Source: JADLGL01 sp963732865 (lineage in GTDB: Bacteria > Pseudomonadota > Alphaproteobacteria > Rhizobiales > Kaistiaceae). Taken from it: a stretch of 64,000 nt of DNA. The stretch covers positions 1 through 64,000 of the forward strand of contig CAVTBC010000001.1 in the NCBI GenBank assembly GCA_963732865.1, given 5' to 3'. The translations under genes were made by a program, and so were the position numbers. The notes below the pieces were generated by a model. The model did not search any database and was not told the DNA's origin. It saw nothing but the letters and a program-made list of their open reading frames with translations. This document shows positions 24,354 through 32,501 of this stretch, piece by piece. The first letter of the stretch is position 1. Every line of letters starts with the position of its first letter.

Positions 24354-26999
24354 ATGAGCATGGCTCCGTCGGCGGCTTCTGGGGCGTCGATCCGGGCGCC
24401 GTCGCCGGCGCTGTATCTCGCCGTCGGCCTCGTGGCCGGCGCGGTCATCGCCTTCCAGATCTTCGTCATGCGCGTCTTTGCCGTCGGCAGCTGGACGCAT
24501 TTCGGCTCGTTCGTCGTGGCGGTGGCGATGCTCGGCTTCGGCCTTGCCAGCGCCGTGATGAGCCTTTGGGAAGAATGGTTCCAGCGACATTGGCGCGGCG
24601 TCACCGCGACGATGATCCTGCTGTTCGGGCCGCTGATGACGGCGTGTCATCTGCTGGCGCAACAGAACCCGTTCAATCCGATCTTCCTCACTTCCGATCC
24701 GGCGCAGAAATGGCACCTGATCACCAACTTCCTGCTTTATTTCGTCCCGTTCCTGTCGGCCGCTGTCTTCATCGGGACGGTGTTCCTGAAGCGGGCGGAT
24801 GTGTTCGGCCGGGTCTATTTCTCCGACCTCGCAGGCGCCGGCCTGGCGGGTCTCGTCATTCTCGGCGGCATGTTCCTGCTGCCGGTCGAGAGCCTCATCG
24901 CCGTGCCGCTGGTTATCTGGCTGGCCGGCGCGTTCTTCTGGCTGCAGTGGATCGGGGGAGGGCGCATCTTCCTCGTCCTTGGCGCGGCGGCCGTGGTGGC
25001 CTTCGGCATCCAGTTCGTCCTGCCGGCGGTGACCAACATCACGACGCTGGCGGTGTCGGACTACAAGGGCGTCTCCTATGCGCGCCGCTTCCCCGATGCG
25101 AGCGTTGTCTATTCAAGCCGTTCGCCCTTTGGGGAGCTCGAAATCTACTCCAGCTCCTACCTCCATTTCGCGCCAGGGCTGTCCGACAACGCCGCCTACA
25201 ACATCGCCGAGATGCCGGCCAACGCGTTCCTCGGCATGTATATCGACGGCGACGGACCGATCGGGATCATGCGCGAACTGCCCGACGATCAGACCGACTA
25301 TTTCCGCTTCCTGCCACACTATTATCCGTTCCTCTTGAAGCAGGATCCCGACACCTTCGTAGTGCAGTTCGGCGGCGGCATTTCGACCGCTGTCGCTCTC
25401 CGTTCGGGCGCGTCGCATGTGACCGTTGCGGAGGCGAACCCCGCGGTCCTGTGGGCGATGGATGCGCCAGTGATCCGCGACTTCACGGGCGACCTCCTCG
25501 GCGATCCGCGCATCACGGTGATCCCCTATGAGGGCCGGCTCAATCTCGCCACCACCGACCATCGCTACGACATCATCGATCTCAGCCTTGCCAATTCCGT
25601 CGGCCTCTCGAGCCCCGGCGGCTTCGCGATCGTCGAGAAATACGCCTACACGCAGGAGGCGATGGAGACCTACATGCGGGCGCTCGCCGATGGCGGCATC
25701 CTGTCGGTCACTGTGTGGAACAAGGAAGAGCCGGCGAAGTCGGTGCTCCGCCTCTACGCCACGATGGCGGCGGCGGCGCGTGCCATCAATGGCGAAGATA
25801 TCTCCGGCTCGTTCTATGTCAGCGCCAATTACCTCTCGACGGCGACGGTGCTCTACAAGCGCGGCGGCTTCACGCCGGCCGAGGTCGCGACGCTGAGCGC
25901 CAACACCTATGCCATGTCGTTCGAGGAGATCTATGCGCCGGGGATGGTCGTCGATGCGACCGACTCGACGGTGATGACCGACTATCGCGAACAGATTTGG
26001 GGCACCGGTGAAACGGATCAACGCGCAGGCGGCGATCCGCTTTTGGGCGTCAGCGATCCGCTTCTCGGCGATAGCGATCCGCTGCTCGGCTCGGGACCCG
26101 GGCCGTCCGTCCTGCCCGCAACCGAACTCGGACGTCTGGCATGGCAGGCACTCATCCGCGATGATTGGGCTTCGTTCAGCGATGCCTATGTTTTCGATGT
26201 CGACGAACTGACCAACAACCGGCCCTATTTCGCCGCCTATGTGCGGCCCAGCGATCTGCCGCGTACGCTCGACCGGCTGGAGCTCTTCCAGGACGACTGG
26301 GGCTATATCGCCGTGTGGGCGACGCTGATCGTCGCCGGCGCCGCCGCGCTGCTCTTGATGCTGTTCCCCGTGGTCGCCGGGTGGCGGACGATCTTCAGCC
26401 GCTATCCCGGCAAGTTCGGGACGCTGATCTATTTCGCCTGTCTGGGGCTCGGCTACATGCTGGTCGAGGTCGGGCTGATCGCCAAGTTCACCCTGGCGCT
26501 CTCGACGCCGACGGTTTCGGCCGCCATCCTCATCACCGGCATGCTGGCCTTCTCCGGCCTCGGCAGTCTGACGTCGGAGCGGTTCCTCGACCGCTCCCGC
26601 CGCTTCATGCCGGTCGTGTTCGTCGCTATTGCTGTGCTGCTGATCAGCTACAGCTTCCTGCTCGACCCGGTGCTCGATCGCATTGGCAGCTTGCCCTACG
26701 GCGTGCGCCTCATCCTCTGCCTGCTGCTGGTCGCGCCGCCCGCCTATCTCATGGGCTTTCCGCTGGCGACGGGAATGGCCTGGCTCGGTCGCCTCAAAAA
26801 GCACCATTTGTTCATATGGGCTTGGGGCATCAATGGTGGCTTCTCGGTGATCGGCTCGGCGGCGATCCCGGTGTTCGCGACCTCGTTCGGACTGACCGCC
26901 GTGCTGCAAATCGCTGGCGCCGCCTATCTGGTGGCGATGCTGGCTTTCTTCGCGGTGCTGCTGCCATTCCGGGCGGCCCTGAGGCCGGCGCCGGCTTGA
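24354..26999 (+). CDS. Polytopic membrane protein with a spermidine-synthase-like (SAM-fold) domain
   Basis: 881 residues from the ATG at 24354 (a GTG at 24345 is also possible; GAGGTGG lies before the ATG). About seven N-terminal membrane segments (from LYLAVGLVAGAVIAFQIF to about residue 220), a soluble domain of roughly 380 residues, then about seven C-terminal segments. The soluble part holds a spermidine-synthase/methyltransferase core: FVVQFGGGISTAVALRSGA, VTVAEANPAVLW, YDIIDLSLANSVGL. It also holds a three-unit DPLLG repeat and NNRPYFAAYV before the second membrane half. Whether it makes polyamines, moves SAM-type compounds or methylates is unknown. It begins 40 bases after the exported PIMT gene. 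Confidence 0.85.
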   Translation: MSMAPSAASGASIRAPSPALYLAVGLVAGAVIAFQIFVMRVFAVGSWTHFGSFVVAVAMLGFGLASAVMSLWEEWFQRHWRGVTATMILLFGPLMTACHLLAQQNPFNPIFLTSDPAQKWHLITNFLLYFVPFLSAAVFIGTVFLKRADVFGRVYFSDLAGAGLAGLVILGGMFLLPVESLIAVPLVIWLAGAFFWLQWIGGGRIFLVLGAAAVVAFGIQFVLPAVTNITTLAVSDYKGVSYARRFPDASVVYSSRSPFGELEIYSSSYLHFAPGLSDNAAYNIAEMPANAFLGMYIDGDGPIGIMRELPDDQTDYFRFLPHYYPFLLKQDPDTFVVQFGGGISTAVALRSGASHVTVAEANPAVLWAMDAPVIRDFTGDLLGDPRITVIPYEGRLNLATTDHRYDIIDLSLANSVGLSSPGGFAIVEKYAYTQEAMETYMRALADGGILSVTVWNKEEPAKSVLRLYATMAAAARAINGEDISGSFYVSANYLSTATVLYKRGGFTPAEVATLSANTYAMSFEEIYAPGMVVDATDSTVMTDYREQIWGTGETDQRAGGDPLLGVSDPLLGDSDPLLGSGPGPSVLPATELGRLAWQALIRDDWASFSDAYVFDVDELTNNRPYFAAYVRPSDLPRTLDRLELFQDDWGYIAVWATLIVAGAAALLLMLFPVVAGWRTIFSRYPGKFGTLIYFACLGLGYMLVEVGLIAKFTLALSTPTVSAAILITGMLAFSGLGSLTSERFLDRSRRFMPVVFVAIAVLLISYSFLLDPVLDRIGSLPYGVRLILCLLLVAPPAYLMGFPLATGMAWLGRLKKHHLFIWAWGINGGFSVIGSAAIPVFATSFGLTAVLQIAGAAYLVAMLAFFAVLLPFRAALRPAPA

Positions 27000-27021
27000 G
27001 CCAAGAGGAGCGGGTGGTGCG

Positions 27022-27978
27022 ATGCGGGTCGCCAAGCGCTTGCTTTCCTGCGGTGTGTCGTTGGCGTCATTCGCTTTCACCGCTTCCATAGCCTTGGCGC
27101 AGGCGGCGCCGATCGGCACGCTCGCCCTCGTGCCCTTCGCCAACGCACCGTTCCCTTACAACGGCGACATACCGGAAACCGGTGAACCGTTCTTCGACGT
27201 CGTGTCGAATGGCGTGCGCGGGCATACCTCGCCGCGCGGCGGCATCTATTGGGAAAACCAGACCTACAGCGACAATCGCAGTCTGTTGTTCGTGCCGAAC
27301 GGTTTCGATCCGAACCAGCCAGCGGCGATCGTTGTCTTCTTCCACGGTAACGAGGCGACGCTGGAGCGCGACGTGGCGCTGCGGCAGGACGTGCCGGCGC
27401 AACTGGCGCGTTCCGGGCTCAACGCGGTGCTGGTTGCGCCGCAATTTGCCCGCGATGCTCTGGATTCGAGCGCGGGTCGGTTCTGGGAGCCAGGCGCCTT
27501 CGCGGCCTATCTGGGGGAGGCGAGCGACCAACTCGCGGCTGTCATGGGCGACCAGCGTCTCGCTGCTCGGTTCGACCGGTTGCCGGTGATTTTGGTTGCC
27601 TATAGCGGCGGCTACTACCCGGCTGCCTACGCCGCGACGCTGGGCGGGAGCAGGCGTCTTTGCGGGATCATCCTGCTCAATTCGCTGTTTGGCGAGGAAG
27701 ACTATTTCGCGCGCTGGATCTCGGGGCGGGGCGCCGGCTTCTTCTTCAGCGCCTACTCGATCGCATCGCTATCCTGGAACCAGTCCTTGCAGGCGATGCT
27801 GGCGGAAACAGGGATCGGCTACATGATGGCGCCGACGGCCATCGAGGCCGGCCGGGTCATCTTTCGGCCCGTGACCAACGCCGTCGACCACGATGCGTTC
27901 GTAACAAACGCCTGGACCCTCGACCCACTGCAGGCGCTCCTGTCACAGGTTGCGAACAGCGGTGCCTGTCAAGGCTAA
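27022..27978 (+). CDS. Secreted alpha/beta hydrolase-like protein
   Basis: 318 residues with a signal peptide (SLASFAFTASIALAQA). The core follows the alpha/beta hydrolase order: VVFFHGNEATLERD (oxyanion region), nucleophile elbow ILVAYSGGYYPAAYA (Ser), and a late His in NAVDHDAFV. The elbow reads YSGGY rather than the usual GxSxG. Substrate unknown. It starts 22 bases after the spermidine-synthase-like gene and is probably cotranscribed with the capA2-PIMT arm. A GC-rich hairpin at 28020-28050 closes the unit. Confidence 0.8.
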   Translation: MRVAKRLLSCGVSLASFAFTASIALAQAAPIGTLALVPFANAPFPYNGDIPETGEPFFDVVSNGVRGHTSPRGGIYWENQTYSDNRSLLFVPNGFDPNQPAAIVVFFHGNEATLERDVALRQDVPAQLARSGLNAVLVAPQFARDALDSSAGRFWEPGAFAAYLGEASDQLAAVMGDQRLAARFDRLPVILVAYSGGYYPAAYAATLGGSRRLCGIILLNSLFGEEDYFARWISGRGAGFFFSAYSIASLSWNQSLQAMLAETGIGYMMAPTAIEAGRVIFRPVTNAVDHDAFVTNAWTLDPLQALLSQVANSGACQG

Positions 27979-28019
27979 TGGGGATGCCTGAGCGGGCGTC
28001 GGGCGATGTGGGAATTGCA

Positions 28020-28050
28020 GGTCGGCGGCGGCCGTCTGGCGCCGCCGACC
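28020..28050. terminator. GC-rich hairpin between convergent genes
   Basis: GGTCGGCGGCG and CGCCGCCGACC form an 11-bp stem with a 9-base loop. It sits between the stops of the secreted hydrolase and the cytochrome c gene, 10 bases from the latter. It has no T tract, so it may work as a two-way block to transcription or an mRNA end structure. Confidence 0.6.
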
Positions 28051-28060
28051 GAATGCAGCA

Positions 28061-28492
28061 CTAAAGGTTGTTGTTCACCGTCTCTTCGCTCGTGATGCCG
28101 AAGTCATTTCCCCAAGAGTTGCGAACATAGGTTGCGATGGCCGCGATTTGGGGCGCGGTCAGGTTGCCGCGGAAGGGCGGCATGCCGTGGTCCGTATTTC
28201 CTTCCAGAATCTGGTTGATGATCGCGGAATTCGAACCAACGAATGGGTTGCCGGCGAGTTCGGGCCCAACAATGCCCTCGCCGTTGTGGCCGTGACAACC
28301 GGAGCAGTTGCGCTCGAACAACGGCCCGCCGTCGCGATACAGCGCGATGCAGTCAGCGTCGACGCAATTGGTGGCGGTGGCGGGAGGATTGGTGGGCTGA
28401 GGAATCTGCGCCACCGCACCAGTGTTGCTGAGGGCCACTATCCCAGCGATGCCGATACTGCCGATCACGGCGGCAAGAGTTAGCTTCTTCAT
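28061..28492 (-). CDS. Soluble c-type cytochrome, likely electron acceptor of the PQQ dehydrogenase
   Basis: 143 residues from the ATG at 28492, preceded by GGGAGAAG. Signal peptide LTLAAVIGSIGIAGIVAL, then a monoheme domain with CSGCHG as heme site and a Met axial ligand probably in DHGMPPFRGN. Two further cysteines (NCVDADC) precede it. The fold matches small cytochromes that take electrons from quinoprotein dehydrogenases. The PQQ dehydrogenase gene lies upstream on the same strand, but with a strong terminator between them, so this gene probably has its own promoter. Confidence 0.88.
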   Translation of the reverse strand: MKKLTLAAVIGSIGIAGIVALSNTGAVAQIPQPTNPPATATNCVDADCIALYRDGGPLFERNCSGCHGHNGEGIVGPELAGNPFVGSNSAIINQILEGNTDHGMPPFRGNLTAPQIAAIATYVRNSWGNDFGITSEETVNNNL

Positions 28493-28804
28493 TTTGAGTT
28501 CTTCTCCCAGTTTCACTCGTACCCTCCCTCCGAAGCTTCCATCGCGCCCGCGGACGACAACGAACTGCCTCAAACTGTCCGATCGATCCCGAGCGAAATC
28601 ACCGACGACCGAACGCCAAAAACGTAGCACGACCAATGAAATCGTTGCAACGCGCTGACCGCTATTCAATCCGCTAGCGCCAAGACCTTCCGCGGAGATG
28701 CGGTTCACAGTCGCGTGTTTGCCGATGCGTGGCAAAAAAGGGGAGGGGCGGGTACCGCCCCTCCCGAGGGTTCGATCGGCGCCGAGGCGCCTACGGTCGA
28801 ACGG
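28493..28804. other. Intergenic region between cytochrome c and PQQ dehydrogenase
   Basis: About 310 bases. It contains the terminator of the dehydrogenase gene (28733-28765) and presumably the promoter of the cytochrome gene. No protein-like frame is seen. Confidence 0.5.
28733..28765 (-). terminator. Rho-independent terminator of the PQQ dehydrogenase gene
   Basis: On the minus strand, GGGAGGGGCGG, a short loop and CCGCCCCTCCC are followed by CTTTTTTG. The stem is 11 bp and very GC-rich, with a six-T tract: a textbook terminator about 40 bases past the stop. Confidence 0.92.
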
Positions 28805-30742
28805 CTACATGCCGCCCGCAACTGCCTCCGGCAGGGCGAACACATAGAGTGTCGAACCTGCGCGGCGATAGCGCGCGGCAGCGTCTGCAGCGGCGTCGAC
28901 ATTGACCTGAGCGGTATTCGCGCCGCTGGCCAGGAAGGCGATGTACTGCTTGCCGTCATGCATGTAGGCGACGGGCGAAGCGTGCACCTCGGACCCGATC
29001 TGGAACGACCAGGCCAGTTCGCCGGTCATGGCGTTATAGGCATCGACCGACCCGTTATACGGGTTGCCCTGCAGCACAAGGCCGCCAGCGGTGCTGGAGA
29101 CCGGGATGCGCGTGCTGACCGGGAAGTCGACCCGCCAGGCGATGTTGCCGGCGACCGGATCCATTGCGAGCAACGCGCCCGACATGTCTGTGACGGACCC
29201 ATCCAACGCACGAGCGGCGCCGTTCGGGTTTGTGCCGGCCGTACGACGGAGGGTGTAGCCCTCACCCGCCACGTACTCGCCCTCGAACACCACTTCGGTG
29301 AAGCAGGTGTTGTCGGTCGAGACGTAGAAGAGGCCCGTCTGGTCGGAGAACGTGTCGTTCTCCCAGTTGCGGGCGGAGTTGCCGGGGCACATGTCGACTT
29401 CCGTGCCGGTGTAGTCGTCGCGCGTGGCGGCGCCCGGCATCTGGTAGTCGGTGTAGCGTGCGCGGTCCGCTGGGTCGGTGAAGGTCCACCGGGTGATGTC
29501 GTACTCGGCACGGCCGGTGGCCATATCAACGCCGGTGATGGCGTCGGTATAGACGAACGGCCAAGGCTCGGCCAACAGCTGGCCATCGGTACGATCCCAG
29601 AGATAGAGCCGTCCGGAACGGGACGCCTTCATCGCTGCATGATCGATCACGCCGTCGCCGGTGACGTCGAGGTCGATCAATGGCGTATTGATTGGCTCAT
29701 CGATATCCCACGGGTCTGCCGGGGTGATGTTGTAGGCCCAGATCAGCTCACCGGTGGTGGCGTCACGGGACAACTGCGAGGCGCACCAGTTGTTGCGATA
29801 GTCGATCATGCCGCCATTGGCGTCGAGATTGATCACGCCCCATTCGCGGCGATAGTCCGGGTTCCACGGACCGCAGTTGCCGGTCGAATAGAAGAACTGG
29901 TTGAGGTCGGGATCGTAGGTGAAGTAGCCCCAAACGGTGCCGCCGCCACGACGCCAGGAATCGCCGAACCACGTGGAGAGCGAGCCCTGCTTGTCGTCGT
30001 TGTAATACGGGTTGAAGCGCGGGCCGATACCGACTTCGTTGTCCGGGCCCATGGAGTACATGACCCACTGGGTCTGGCCGGTGTGGATGTCGAAGGCCGA
30101 CACCTTGCCGCGGACGCCATATTCGCCGCCTTCGTTACCGATGATGTACAGGTCACCGATGATGATGCCGTTGCCGGCGGTCTCTTCGCGGATGGTGACG
30201 TCAGCGGCAACCGAGCGCCACAGCGCCTCGCCGGTCTGCCCGTCGAGAGCGAAAACCTGACCGTCGACGGTGTGGTAGTAGAGGTTGCCTTCGGCGTATT
30301 GCAGACCACGGGTCTGGGCGCCGCAGCAGGCCTGAAGGCCATGCTCGCGGTCAACGTCCGGGCGGAACTCCCATAGGATGTTGCCGTTGTTGCTGAGGTC
30401 GAGCGCCAGAACCTCGTTCGGGGCCTGACCTGAACCTTCCGACTGGTTGACCGGCGAGACGATGTACATGGTGTTGCCGACCACGAGAGGCGAGGCCTCA
30501 TACTGATCGAGAACGCCGAGCTGCAGCGTCCAGGCAATGGTCAGATCAGCGACGTTGCTGAGGTTGATCTGGTCGAGCGTCGAGAAGTTGTGGCCGTTGT
30601 AGGTGTAGTTCGGCGTCACGACATCGCCGGCGGCGATATGGGCCATGACATCGTCATTGGCGAAAGCCGAGCTGGCAAAACCGCAGCCGGCAGTAATAGC
30701 AACAGCCGAAGCCGTCACCTTCCAGGTCTTCTTGGCAATCAT
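28805..30742 (-). CDS. PQQ-dependent methanol/ethanol-family dehydrogenase, possibly lanthanide-type
   Basis: 645 residues from the ATG at 30742, preceded by AAGGAGGGAACTA. Signal peptide VTASAVAITAGCGFASSAFA, then an eight-bladed quinoprotein propeller. It oxidises alcohols in the periplasm with PQQ. Features: the adjacent-cysteine ring (LQACCGAQTRG), the metal Glu in GGEYGVRGKVSAFD, the metal Asn in YSTGNCGPWN, and the catalytic Asp in ADPWDIDEPIN. The Asp two residues after it (W-D-x-D) is where lanthanide-dependent enzymes have Asp and calcium methanol dehydrogenases have Ala; some other PQQ enzymes also have Asp there. No pqq synthesis genes are in the window. Confidence 0.92.
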   Translation of the reverse strand: MIAKKTWKVTASAVAITAGCGFASSAFANDDVMAHIAAGDVVTPNYTYNGHNFSTLDQINLSNVADLTIAWTLQLGVLDQYEASPLVVGNTMYIVSPVNQSEGSGQAPNEVLALDLSNNGNILWEFRPDVDREHGLQACCGAQTRGLQYAEGNLYYHTVDGQVFALDGQTGEALWRSVAADVTIREETAGNGIIIGDLYIIGNEGGEYGVRGKVSAFDIHTGQTQWVMYSMGPDNEVGIGPRFNPYYNDDKQGSLSTWFGDSWRRGGGTVWGYFTYDPDLNQFFYSTGNCGPWNPDYRREWGVINLDANGGMIDYRNNWCASQLSRDATTGELIWAYNITPADPWDIDEPINTPLIDLDVTGDGVIDHAAMKASRSGRLYLWDRTDGQLLAEPWPFVYTDAITGVDMATGRAEYDITRWTFTDPADRARYTDYQMPGAATRDDYTGTEVDMCPGNSARNWENDTFSDQTGLFYVSTDNTCFTEVVFEGEYVAGEGYTLRRTAGTNPNGAARALDGSVTDMSGALLAMDPVAGNIAWRVDFPVSTRIPVSSTAGGLVLQGNPYNGSVDAYNAMTGELAWSFQIGSEVHASPVAYMHDGKQYIAFLASGANTAQVNVDAAADAAARYRRAGSTLYVFALPEAVAGGM

Positions 30743-31121
30743 TAGTTCCCTCCTTGTGTCCCATCTCTGGGGACTGAATTGCATCCCGTTTTTGTTGGGA
30801 CTGCGTTTCCTCGTGTAATTCTGCGGCGCCGTTTCTTCGAGCGATCGCCGTATTTCCTCGTAATCGCAGTAATTATTTTGGTTTTTTCAGTGAATCTGCC
30901 CCTCCGCGTTGTAGTCACTACGGCAAGACACGTCTGAAAGCTATTACTTAGTTTATTATCGAGCCGCCAGCCATGTAATAATCTGTTCTTGCTGCAGAAG
31001 AACGTCGCAGACGATATCACGATTATGTTTCTCGGTCTAATGCGAAGACGCGTCTTTGGCGCAGGTATGGACCGCAAAATGCGTTCGGGCTCGGGCGTCG
31101 CATGAGCGCGATTGACCGGGA
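30743..31121. other. Upstream region of the PQQ dehydrogenase
   Basis: 380 relatively AT-rich bases between the dehydrogenase start and tRNA-Arg. No gene is evident. Its length and lower GC fit a regulated promoter region. I cannot define boxes with confidence. Confidence 0.4.
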
Positions 31122-31198
31122 TGGCCCGCGCGGCAGGATTCGAACCTGCGACCCTCGGATTCGAAGTCCGATGCTCTGATCCGCTGAGCTACGCGCGG
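31122..31198 (-). tRNA. tRNA-Arg(TCG)
   Basis: 77 bases including an encoded CCA. Acceptor stem CCGCGCG/CGCGCGG, D arm with TAGCTCAGCGG, anticodon stem TCGGA/TCCGA around the loop CTTCGAA (anticodon TCG), T arm GCAGG-TTCGAAT-CCTGC, discriminator G. All stems pair. It decodes the arginine codon CGA. Confidence 0.97.
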
Positions 31199-31376
31199 CC
31201 GACCCTGGCGGCATCGGTCGCCGGCTGTGCTGCCGGCAAAGCCGCCGCTGCCGGTAGCCTATCACTGAAAGCTCAATTGCTGGGCGTTCGCGATCATGGG
31301 ATAGTTGCTCCAAGGAAAGACAACAATGATGCGCTGCCGGGCCGCTTGCGGTGAGCGGCGGCAGGGAGGAAGTGAC

Positions 31377-32501
31377 ATGATGACAGCCGTCCGAAGGATG
31401 GCCTTGCCGGGCCTTACGTTCCTGGCGGTTGCGCTTCTTGCCCGGGCCAGCCTCGGCCAATCGTCCGAGCTTCCGCATGCAGAAGAGGCGGCCCTTCTTT
31501 TCGGCCATCAGGACGCGGTCAACACGGCCGCATTCTCCGCCGACGGCACGTTGTTGGTGACGGCCTCCAATGACGACACGGCGCGGATATGGAATGTCGC
31601 CAACGGCCAAACGATCATGGTGCTCGCGGGCGATACGGGAACGGTCAACACCGCCACTTTTTCACCGGATGGAACGCGTGTCGTCACGGCGTCGAATGAC
31701 GGCTCGGTGCGGATCTGGGATGTCGCGACCGGCGCACAGCTCGAAATGATGGAGGTGCTCAGCCCAACCGGCCGGGGGCAGGCGCTCAACACCGCCGCCT
31801 ACTCGCCTGATGGAAGTTTGATCGTGGCGGCCGCGTTCGATCGCACCGCGCGAATTTGGGATGCCGCGACCGGCGAGGAGAAGCACGTTCTGCGTGGTCA
31901 TGGCGCTCTGGTCTGGACCGCTTCCTTCTCACCCGACGGCAGCAAGGTGGTGACCACGTCCTACGACAACACGGCGCGCCTGTGGGACCCGGTGACAGGC
32001 GAGCAACTCGCCGTGCTGCACCATGACAGTCTGGTCAGTACGGCCGCCTTTTCTCCCGATAGCAGCAAGGTGGTGACCGGCTCGGCCGACAGCACCGCGC
32101 GCATCTGGGACACGTCGACCGGAGCCGAGCTTGTTGTTCTTCGCGGCCACACCGGTGAGGTGCGCAGCGTCGCCTTCTCGCCGGACGGCTCATTGGTCGC
32201 CACTGCGTCCAATGACGGGACGGCGCGGATCTGGGACGCGGCCACGGGCGAACAACTCGCCGTTCTCACCGGGCATGAATATTGGGTGTCCAAGGTTGCG
32301 TTTTCGCCGGACGGCACGATGCTGGCGACTGCGTCCGACGATCTGAACGGCCGGCTTTGGGATGTCGCCACCGGCGCGCCGATCGCCCTGATCAGCGGTC
32401 ATCTCGGCCCGCTGCTCGATATCGGCTTCTCGCCGGATGGGACGCTGGTGGTGACGGCGGCCGCGGACAGCACCGCCAGCCTTTGGCACGTTCCGAACTA
32501 G
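31377..32501 (+). CDS. Exported WD40 beta-propeller protein (8 repeats)
   Basis: 374 residues from the ATG at 31377, preceded by AGGAAGTGAC. Signal peptide MALPGLTFLAVALLARASLG. Eight WD40 repeats follow with almost no other sequence; the consensus is FSPDGxxVVTASxDxTARIWD with the ATGEQLAVL linker. Eight repeats could close one propeller with an overlapping blade. Such proteins give interaction surfaces; no enzyme domain is present. The high similarity between repeats indicates fairly recent internal duplication. A collinear paralogue lies at 36561-37709. Its stop overlaps the convergent FG-GAP gene by 4 bases. Confidence 0.9.
   Translation: MMTAVRRMALPGLTFLAVALLARASLGQSSELPHAEEAALLFGHQDAVNTAAFSADGTLLVTASNDDTARIWNVANGQTIMVLAGDTGTVNTATFSPDGTRVVTASNDGSVRIWDVATGAQLEMMEVLSPTGRGQALNTAAYSPDGSLIVAAAFDRTARIWDAATGEEKHVLRGHGALVWTASFSPDGSKVVTTSYDNTARLWDPVTGEQLAVLHHDSLVSTAAFSPDSSKVVTGSADSTARIWDTSTGAELVVLRGHTGEVRSVAFSPDGSLVATASNDGTARIWDAATGEQLAVLTGHEYWVSKVAFSPDGTMLATASDDLNGRLWDVATGAPIALISGHLGPLLDIGFSPDGTLVVTAAADSTASLWHVPN

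Noticed and set aside
25113..27143. 676-residue minus-strand open frame opposite the spermidine-synthase-like gene
   Set aside because: The composition is dominated by Arg, His, Glu and Gln, with no domain. The plus strand has clear membrane segments and a Rossmann motif.
28715..30376. 553-residue plus-strand open frame opposite the PQQ dehydrogenase
   Set aside because: It is a shadow of a gene with signal peptide, ribosome binding site and active-site residues. It also starts inside the terminator region.
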